Positions 38,684 to 44,483 of a DNA stretch of 44,483 bases are shown one piece after another. The DNA is taken from the NCBI GenBank assembly GCA_005116945.1, contig SWDH01000003.1, positions 122,267 through 166,749 of the forward strand, given 5' to 3'. Position 1 is the first letter of the stretch; each line of letters opens with the position of its first letter. Under the pieces are notes generated by a model. It worked only from the letters and a program-made list of their open reading frames with translations, was not told the origin of the DNA and ran no database searches. The position numbers and the translations under genes were made by a program. The DNA is from Nitrospira sp. (GTDB lineage Bacteria > Nitrospirota > Nitrospiria > Nitrospirales > Nitrospiraceae).

Positions 38684-40698
38684 TTCACTTTCGTGCCTGG
38701 TTCGACTTCTTCCAAGATGGTGATCAGGCCACGCACTTCGCTGTCTCCTGCCGCGAGGACCATACCTTGTGACTCGATACCCATGAGTTTAGCCGGTTTC
38801 AAATTGGCCACGATGACGATTGTTTTCCCGACCAAGGCCTCCGGCTCGTACTTCTTGCCGATGCCCGCCACGATCTGCCGTTGCTCAGTTCCAACAGCGA
38901 CTTGAAGCTTGAGGAGCTTCTCCGATTTCGGCACGCGTTCAGCGCTGAGGACCTTTGCGGTCTTCAACTGAATCTTCATGAACTCGTCGATGGTGATTTG
39001 CGCAGGCGCTGCGGGCGCTGGAGCAACAGGTGCTGCAGCCTGCGGCACGGCAGGGGCCGGCGTTGGTATCGCTACGGTTGGTTGTAGGGGAGTCGTTGCG
39101 TCGCTCACGAGTTTGGCTCCTTGTGGGTTTAAGTCGATACGTGGGAAGAGGGCGCTACCTTTTCGTATCTTTGTTCCGCCTTGTAGGTCACCCCACTTGA
39201 TCTCTTGCTTCAAGAGCGGGGAATTAAAATTAATATCAAGCCCTAGTTGCTCAGCGATATTCTCAGCCGTTTGTGGCATGAAGGGGTAGATGTAGAGGCT
39301 CAAAATACGCAGGCATTCTGCGGCCGTATACAGGACAGCGTTAAGTTCCTCGCGTTTTCCCGGATCTTTTGCGAGTCTCCAGGGTTCATGCTCATCAATA
39401 AATATGTCTACGTTTGTAGCTTGATCTGTGAGGCGGCGAAGGAGATCGTTGAAAGCCAGTTTCTCGAAGAAGTCATCAAGATGCTGTCCCACGTAAAGAA
39501 GCTGTTCTCTTGCATGAAGAAGATGGCTGTATTTTTGACTTTCTTTCTCAATGTAGTCCTGAGGCACATCAGGGATAGTGCTGTCGCAGTTGCGATCGAT
39601 CATGGTCAATGTGCGGCTTAGGAGGTTGCCAATGCCATTTGCCAGATCGCTGTTTGTCCGTCCTGCCAACGCTTGCACTGAGAAGTCTCCGTCTTGACCA
39701 AAAGGAACCTCTCGCAGGAGAAAGTATCGGAAGGCGTCAGCCCCAAGCTCGGCAACCATCTTGTTTGGGTCAACGACGTTTCCTCGGCTCTTTGACATCT
39801 TTTCGCCATTGACGGTCCACCAGCCGTGGGCGAAGATCGTCTCCGGAAGTTTCATGTCTAAGGCCATCAGCATCGTGGACCAATAGACGGCATGCGTTGT
39901 GAGAATGTCTTTCCCGACCAAGTGGACGTTTGCAGGCCAGAATTTCTCACGTGCTGGAGGTTGTGCAAGATATTCGAGTGCTGAGACATAATTCACCAGC
40001 GCGTCAAACCAGACGTACGTGACGTAGTCTTTATCGAACGGCAGTTCGATTCCCCACGAGAGACGCGATTTGGGTCGGGAGATTGACAGGTCGCCGAGCT
40101 TCTGAGTTGTGAGGAATCCCAGGACTTCATTGCGGCGCGACTCGGGGCGGATGAAGTTGGGATGCTTTTTGATGTGGTTGATCAGACGGTCCTGATACTG
40201 ACCCATCTTGAAGAAGTAATTGTGCTCGCTGATACGTTCGACTGGGCGTTTGCAGTCAGGACAGAGGCCAGCCTCGATGTCTTTCTCTGTCCAGAACCGC
40301 TCGTCAAACGTGCAGTACCACCCAGTATAATTAGCTTTATAAATCAGCTCCTTGTCAAAAAGTACTTGAAGATATTGTTGAACGATTGATTTGTGTGGGA
40401 TATCCGTCGTTCGGATGAAGGCGTCATTCGAGATGTTGAGTCGTTTCCAGAGGTCCTGAAACTGAGGGGCCAGCTTGTCACAGTGAGCTTGCGGATCGAC
40501 GCCGGCTTTGGCCGCAGCTTGCTGAACTTTTTGCCCATGTTCATCGAGCCCTGTGAGAAAGAACACGTCACGTCCGCGCAGTCGCCAGTAGCGCGCCAGC
40601 ACGTCGGCAGCGACGGTCGTATAGGCGTGGCCGATATGCGGCACGTCGTTCACGTAGTAGATGGGCGTGGTGATGTAGAAACTGTTGGGGTGACTCAT
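38680..40698 (-). CDS. metG: Methionyl-tRNA synthetase
   Basis: A 672-residue class I tRNA synthetase with PIYYVNDVPHIGHAYT (HIGH motif), KMSKS in GEKMSKSRGNV, and a C-terminal EMAP/Trbp-like OB domain (about 570-672) that binds tRNA and makes dimers. In the zinc knuckle the second pair is intact (CPDC), but the first reads CTFD rather than CxxC, so Asp may replace one cysteine. The ATG at 40698 is preferred over a TTG at 40710. It lies 39 bases after holB, in the tmk-holB-metG order common to many bacteria. Confidence 0.96.
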   Translation of the reverse strand: MSHPNSFYITTPIYYVNDVPHIGHAYTTVAADVLARYWRLRGRDVFFLTGLDEHGQKVQQAAAKAGVDPQAHCDKLAPQFQDLWKRLNISNDAFIRTTDIPHKSIVQQYLQVLFDKELIYKANYTGWYCTFDERFWTEKDIEAGLCPDCKRPVERISEHNYFFKMGQYQDRLINHIKKHPNFIRPESRRNEVLGFLTTQKLGDLSISRPKSRLSWGIELPFDKDYVTYVWFDALVNYVSALEYLAQPPAREKFWPANVHLVGKDILTTHAVYWSTMLMALDMKLPETIFAHGWWTVNGEKMSKSRGNVVDPNKMVAELGADAFRYFLLREVPFGQDGDFSVQALAGRTNSDLANGIGNLLSRTLTMIDRNCDSTIPDVPQDYIEKESQKYSHLLHAREQLLYVGQHLDDFFEKLAFNDLLRRLTDQATNVDIFIDEHEPWRLAKDPGKREELNAVLYTAAECLRILSLYIYPFMPQTAENIAEQLGLDINFNSPLLKQEIKWGDLQGGTKIRKGSALFPRIDLNPQGAKLVSDATTPLQPTVAIPTPAPAVPQAAAPVAPAPAAPAQITIDEFMKIQLKTAKVLSAERVPKSEKLLKLQVAVGTEQRQIVAGIGKKYEPEALVGKTIVIVANLKPAKLMGIESQGMVLAAGDSEVRGLITILEEVEPGTKVK

Positions 40699-40737
40699 GT
40701 GGCGTGACAAAAGATAGCAGGTAATAAACGGGGAAAT

Positions 40738-41766
40738 CTAGGCAGTCACAGGCATCGATGATGCGGCCACTGCGTCGCGCAGGCGGAGTAAGATCATTTC
40801 CAGCGCCATGTGGAGATTGAGATGCCGCGTCGCGCGTTGCTCAGTCAGCTCAATCTCACGGAGCAGGTCCAACAGTGCATCGGTGTTGGCCTGTCGCGCA
40901 TACGCTTCAAGCGTCGAGAGATCATCGAGGTTGAGTATCTGGTCGCGATCTCCTTCGACCTGAATCAAGACGAGGTCCCGGATCCATCGAGCCAGCCAGG
41001 CAAGGATGTCCTGCGCACGGTCGGCCTTCGCCATCGCTTCCGCCGAAGAGAGGATGGCCCCGATCGATTGCAAGGATTGAGGTCGGACCAAGTCCACGAG
41101 CTCTTGTTGACGCGCACGAATGTCTTTTACGTCGGCGGTGAGGGCGTGACCGAGACGGCCTTCGCTGACGATAGCGAGGAATCGCGCGTCAGCTGGAGAA
41201 ATTTCTCGCTTCAGAATAAGCGCCGCTTCCACTTGTGTGCGAGCCGGTGTCGTGAAACGAAGGGCCTGACAGCGTGACCGGATCGTTGCCGGGAGGGCAG
41301 AGGGACGGCTTGAAATGACGAGGAAGAGGCTATGGGCTGGTGGTTCTTCCAAGGTTTTGAGGAGTGCGTTGGCTGCGCCAATGGTCATGCGGTCGGCGTT
41401 GTCGATCAGACAGATTTTTCTCTCCCCGATGAGCGGGCGATACATAATCTGGTGCTCGATTTCTCGGACTTGCTCAATCTTGATTTGCTGGGTGGTCTGT
41501 TCCGGGTCCGGCTCGATGACGAAAAAGTCCGGATGCGTGTGGGCGTCGATCTGTTGGCAGGATCGGCAGATACCGCAACTGTCGAGACCTTCCGCTCCAG
41601 GGGGCCGTTCGCAGTTGAGTGCCTGCGCGAGATGAATGGCCGTCAATCGTTTCCCGATCGCTTCCTCGCCGTGGAACAGATAGGCGTGAGCCAAACGCTC
41701 ATGGGTGACAGCGGACTGTAACAATTCGATGGACTGCTGATGGCCGATACAGTCGCGAAAGGGCAT
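40738..41766 (-). CDS. holB: DNA polymerase III delta' subunit
   Basis: A 342-residue clamp-loader subunit. It has the AAA+ fold with a degenerate Walker A (FHGEEAIGKR). A four-cysteine zinc module (CERPPGAEGLDSCGICRSC) inside the ATPase domain and the sensor region SRPSALPATIRSRCQALRF are family features. It helps open the beta clamp. It lies one base after tmk on the same strand. Confidence 0.94.
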   Translation of the reverse strand: MPFRDCIGHQQSIELLQSAVTHERLAHAYLFHGEEAIGKRLTAIHLAQALNCERPPGAEGLDSCGICRSCQQIDAHTHPDFFVIEPDPEQTTQQIKIEQVREIEHQIMYRPLIGERKICLIDNADRMTIGAANALLKTLEEPPAHSLFLVISSRPSALPATIRSRCQALRFTTPARTQVEAALILKREISPADARFLAIVSEGRLGHALTADVKDIRARQQELVDLVRPQSLQSIGAILSSAEAMAKADRAQDILAWLARWIRDLVLIQVEGDRDQILNLDDLSTLEAYARQANTDALLDLLREIELTEQRATRHLNLHMALEMILLRLRDAVAASSMPVTA

Positions 41767-41767
41767 G

Positions 41768-42445
41768 CTACCTCGTGCGGCGTGGACGATGACGTTGTCG
41801 AGCCACCCAGCCTATCACGATCTCGGTGAGTTCGTCCTGGACCTCGTGCGCTGGTCGATTCGCATTGACGATCGTCATGCGGCGAGGCTCTTGAGCTGCG
41901 AGCGCCAAAAAACCTCGGCGTACTTTTCGATGAAAACGTTCTGTCTCACGATCCAACCGATTTAATGGCCCACGATCGGCTCGACGTCTGGCCAAGCCTA
42001 CAGAAACTGGCAGGTCGAGTACGAGGGTGAGATCCGGCGCGAGTCCGTCGGTTGCAACCTCATTGGCTGCCTGCAACCACGTTAGATCCATATCACGTCC
42101 GAATCCTTGATAAGCAAATGTGGAATCGGAAAACCGGTCGCAGAGGACGATCATGCTACGCTCCAGTGCCGGCCTGATGACATGCGTGACGTGCTGACAT
42201 CTGGCAGCGAGAATCAACAGGGCTTCAGCCTGAGGTGTAACCGGTTCGTGGGGCGACGCCGTGAGGAGGATCTGGCGGATGGATTCGGCGGTTGAGGTTC
42301 CACCCGGTTCTCTAGTTTGGAGGACGCGGTATCCTGCATGAGTGAGCCCTTCCGCGAGGTGACGAATCTGGGTGCTTTTTCCGCTGCCTTCGACTCCCTC
42401 CAGTGTAATGAACAGGCCACGAGCCTGTCGCTTTTTTGCGCGCAT
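41768..42445 (-). CDS. tmk: Thymidylate kinase
   Basis: A 225-residue dTMP kinase. The P-loop is GVEGSGKST near residue 16, with the DR motif in LCDRFSDSTFAYQG and a LID region at RRADRGPLNRLDRETERFHRKVR. It makes dTDP for DNA synthesis. It is the first gene of the tmk-holB-metG operon; its upstream gap is shared with the divergent DUF502 gene. Confidence 0.95.
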   Translation of the reverse strand: MRAKKRQARGLFITLEGVEGSGKSTQIRHLAEGLTHAGYRVLQTREPGGTSTAESIRQILLTASPHEPVTPQAEALLILAARCQHVTHVIRPALERSMIVLCDRFSDSTFAYQGFGRDMDLTWLQAANEVATDGLAPDLTLVLDLPVSVGLARRRADRGPLNRLDRETERFHRKVRRGFLALAAQEPRRMTIVNANRPAHEVQDELTEIVIGWVARQRHRPRRTR

Positions 42446-42518
42446 CGCCCGGCCTCCTCACCGGTGAAGAAAACGGGCGGGATGGTATTCCAAGTTGTTG
42501 AAAATAGCAAGAAAAGGC

Positions 42519-42548
42519 TTGCGAGGTCCTCGAAACTCTCTGTATGAT
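42519..42548 (+). promoter_or_regulatory. Candidate promoter for the DUF502 gene
   Basis: TTGCGA (42519-42524), an 18-base spacer and TATGAT (42543-42548). A start near 42555 leaves a 23-base leader to the ATG at 42578. Confidence 0.5.
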
Positions 42549-42577
42549 AGGAAGTCTATTTTTGTCAGCGCGTATCT

Positions 42578-43246
42578 ATGCTGAAAACCTTGCTAAAACG
42601 CTACTTTCTGACGGGCTTGCTCGTGATTATCCCCATCTGGGGAACCATTCTGATTTTGAAGGCCCTGTTCGTGGCAGTCGATGGGATTCTCGGGGATCTC
42701 TTGGCCCGGTTGGTGCCGAGTCATTATGTGCCGGGGTTGGGAATTGTGGCGTTGATTGCCTTGGTGTTTGTGACCGGGCTGTTTGCCACCAATTTCATGG
42801 GCCGTCAAATTGTGAAGTGGTGGGAGGAAGCGCTTAATCGTGTGCCGCTCGTGCGAGGGATCTATTCGACGTTGAAATCCATGATGGATATTTTGTCGTT
42901 TTCTGAGCAGGCGTCGTACAATCGCGTCGTGATGATTCAATTTCCCAAGAACGGCCACTATTGCATTGCCTTTGTGACAGGCGTGACCAAAGGGGACATG
43001 CAGGATCTTGCGCAGGAGCCGTTGATTCATGTGTATGTACCGACGTCGCCGAATCCGACGTCCGGCTATTTTCTGTTAGTGCCGGAACATGAAGTCACCT
43101 CCGTCGATATGAGCGTCGAAGAAGCAATGAAGCTTATCGTGTCGGGCGGGCTCTGTTCACCGTCCACGTCCCTCGCGTCGGCCGTGACGACGTCGACGAA
43201 ATGGAGTGCGGTCAAACAGCCTGAAACGGGAGTCCCGATCGGATGA
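42578..43246 (+). CDS. DUF502 family inner-membrane protein
   Basis: A 222-residue protein. Two N-terminal membrane helices (about 10-32 and 52-72, LLVIIPIWGTILILKALF and GLGIVALIALVFVTGLFATNF) precede a soluble domain with the DUF502 signature (NRVPLVRGIYSTLKSMMDIL, PNPTSGYFLLVPEHEV). The function is unknown; related plant proteins (COV1) affect membrane trafficking. The stop overlaps the glmU start (ATGA), so the two are cotranslated. Confidence 0.93.
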   Translation: MLKTLLKRYFLTGLLVIIPIWGTILILKALFVAVDGILGDLLARLVPSHYVPGLGIVALIALVFVTGLFATNFMGRQIVKWWEEALNRVPLVRGIYSTLKSMMDILSFSEQASYNRVVMIQFPKNGHYCIAFVTGVTKGDMQDLAQEPLIHVYVPTSPNPTSGYFLLVPEHEVTSVDMSVEEAMKLIVSGGLCSPSTSLASAVTTSTKWSAVKQPETGVPIG

Positions 43247-44483
43247 GACGTTCACAAGCCACTGCGGTTTCGATGGTGACGAAGCCGGTCAGCCATGACC
43301 GGCAGGGAAAGATTGCCGGCCTTGCGGTGGTGGTGATGGCTGCGGGGCTTGGTAAGCGCATGTGCTCAAAGCTGGGGAAAGTACTGCATCCGGTGGCCGG
43401 CCAGGCGATGGTGCTCTATTCGGTCGGGCTGGGGTTGCGCGTTGCGGGGGATCGTGTGGCAGTGGTGGTCGGGCATCAGGCTGATCAGGTTCGTCACGTG
43501 ATCGATCATGCACCTTCAGGGAAGAGCGGCAGCTCACCGGTGGCGATTGTCGAACAACGGGAGCAATTGGGCACGGGTCATGCTGTCTTGCAGAGCCGTC
43601 CGGTCTTTGCGGTAGGCAGCCAGAGCGCCCCGTCCCGGTATTTGATTCTGAACGGTGATACACCGCTGCTGCAAGAGACGACTGTGCGCGAGCTCCTTCG
43701 TGTGCATGAAGCGGAATCTGCCACCGTGACGATTCTGACCGCAGTGCTCGCGGATGCGAGCGGATATGGACGAGTCGTGCGTGCACGGTCAGGCGAGCGA
43801 GCTGTCTCTCGCATCGTCGAGGATCGTGATGCCGACGCAGAGGAGCAAGCGATCCGTGAAATCAATGTGGGGACCTATGTGGTTGATGGCGAGTTTCTCT
43901 TCAACGCCTTGGAAAAACTCGATCCTAGCAATGCCCAAGGGGAATACTATTTGACGGACATCATCCGCCTCGCGGAACAATCCGGGAGGCGTGTCGCTGC
44001 TGTGGTGCTCGACAATCCTGACGAAGGGCTTGGGGTGAATACTCGTCGGCAGCTTGCAGAGGCGGAACAGGTGGTGCGGCAGCAGATTCGAGATCGTTGG
44101 CTGGACGCCGGGGTGACGATGATCGATCCATCCTCAGTGTGGATCGATGCCACAGTCACGGTCGGGAAAGACACGGTCTTGTATCCCAACGTGACCCTTG
44201 AAGGGATGACGGTCATTGGAGAGGACTGTGTGCTGCGATCCTCTGTCCGGCTGAAGGATTGCACTGTCGGCACCGGTGTTGAGATCCTCGATCACTGCGT
44301 CTGCGCTGATTCGCATATTGAGGACGGCGCACATGTGGGTCCGTTCGTCCATTTGCGTCCCGGTGTGGTGGTTCGGAAGAAAGCCAAGGTCGGAAATTTT
44401 GTCGAAATGAAGAAAACCGATTTGGGTGAAGGGTCGAAGGCGAACCATCTGAGTTATCTGGGGGATGCCATAATCGGCAAAGG
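43243..44483 (+). CDS. glmU: Bifunctional UDP-GlcNAc pyrophosphorylase / GlcN-1-P acetyltransferase (partial, 3' end outside)
   Basis: GlmU acetylates glucosamine 1-phosphate and uridylylates it to UDP-GlcNAc. The visible 413 codons hold the uridylyl domain (VVVMAAGLGKRM near residue 29, EQLGTGHAVLQ, LNGDTPLL, INVGTYVVDG) and most of the left-handed beta-helix acetyltransferase domain (VHLRPGVVVRKKAKVGNFVEMKKTDLGEGSKANHLSYLGDA). A leader of about 25 residues precedes the usual start, so an internal start is possible. The window ends before the stop codon. Confidence 0.95.
   Translation, partial: MRRSQATAVSMVTKPVSHDRQGKIAGLAVVVMAAGLGKRMCSKLGKVLHPVAGQAMVLYSVGLGLRVAGDRVAVVVGHQADQVRHVIDHAPSGKSGSSPVAIVEQREQLGTGHAVLQSRPVFAVGSQSAPSRYLILNGDTPLLQETTVRELLRVHEAESATVTILTAVLADASGYGRVVRARSGERAVSRIVEDRDADAEEQAIREINVGTYVVDGEFLFNALEKLDPSNAQGEYYLTDIIRLAEQSGRRVAAVVLDNPDEGLGVNTRRQLAEAEQVVRQQIRDRWLDAGVTMIDPSSVWIDATVTVGKDTVLYPNVTLEGMTVIGEDCVLRSSVRLKDCTVGTGVEILDHCVCADSHIEDGAHVGPFVHLRPGVVVRKKAKVGNFVEMKKTDLGEGSKANHLSYLGDAIIGK

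Noticed and set aside
1..44483. CRISPR arrays, tRNA or rRNA genes, transposases, integrase or prophage genes
   Set aside because: None was recognised. The only mobile-like signals are short intergenic repeats and the gene-fragment scar.

Overview
The window looks like chromosomal DNA of a Nitrospira-type bacterium (Nitrospirota). This is inferred from moderately high GC, long runs of overlapping genes, MEP-pathway isoprenoid genes, TonB-dependent receptors and a dispersed palindromic repeat that I associate with Nitrospira. No rRNA or taxon-specific marker is present, so the genus is a best guess.

The two flanks are housekeeping. Positions 1-7072 hold the 3' end of an HtrA/DegP-type protease, ispD, ispF, cysE, a PsiF-repeat protein, truA, a cell-wall amidase, a NYN-domain nuclease-like gene, a YqaE/Pmp3 peptide and tatD. 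Positions 37826-44483 hold a secreted protein of unknown function, metG, holB, tmk, a DUF502 membrane protein and the 5' part of glmU.

The middle 30 kb (about 7.1-37.7 kb) is best read as a zinc-homeostasis and zinc-sparing island. It opens with a Fur-family regulator (probably Zur). A long run of closely packed genes follows: three COG0523 (CobW-type) metallochaperone GTPases, a WD40 protein, a DUF3386 protein, MoaB, several small unknown proteins and a ZIP transporter. Next come a CDF transporter facing a thiol-peroxidase-like gene, and a 28-histidine protein facing a second operon: dihydroorotase, a ParA-like ATPase, HemB, a DHH phosphoesterase and an M23 peptidase. This HemB carries the aspartate (zinc-free) active-site signature. 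A third module has a divergent COG0523 GTPase, ribosomal proteins L28 and L33, a TonB-dependent receptor, a PepSY membrane protein, TonB and an FmdB-like protein. The last part has aroF, a second TonB-dependent receptor with a periplasmic TonB-C-like partner, a PAP2 phosphatase, a fifth COG0523 GTPase and a second CDF transporter.

Three sites with the same architecture (TGCA, seven bases, TGCA) lie in front of zur, between the CDF and peroxidase genes, and in front of the third module. They are the best candidates for Zur operators and tie the island together. The apparent logic is import (outer-membrane receptors, TonB, ZIP), distribution (five GTPases, His-rich protein) and substitution of zinc-dependent enzymes.

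Other points of interest are three related small secreted proteins with an HxD/WLDHA/RGPP pattern, a possible folded leader before the first GTPase, a scar joining two broken genes beside a perfect operator palindrome, and two copies of a structured repeat that sit exactly at gene 3' ends and show a compensatory base-pair change.
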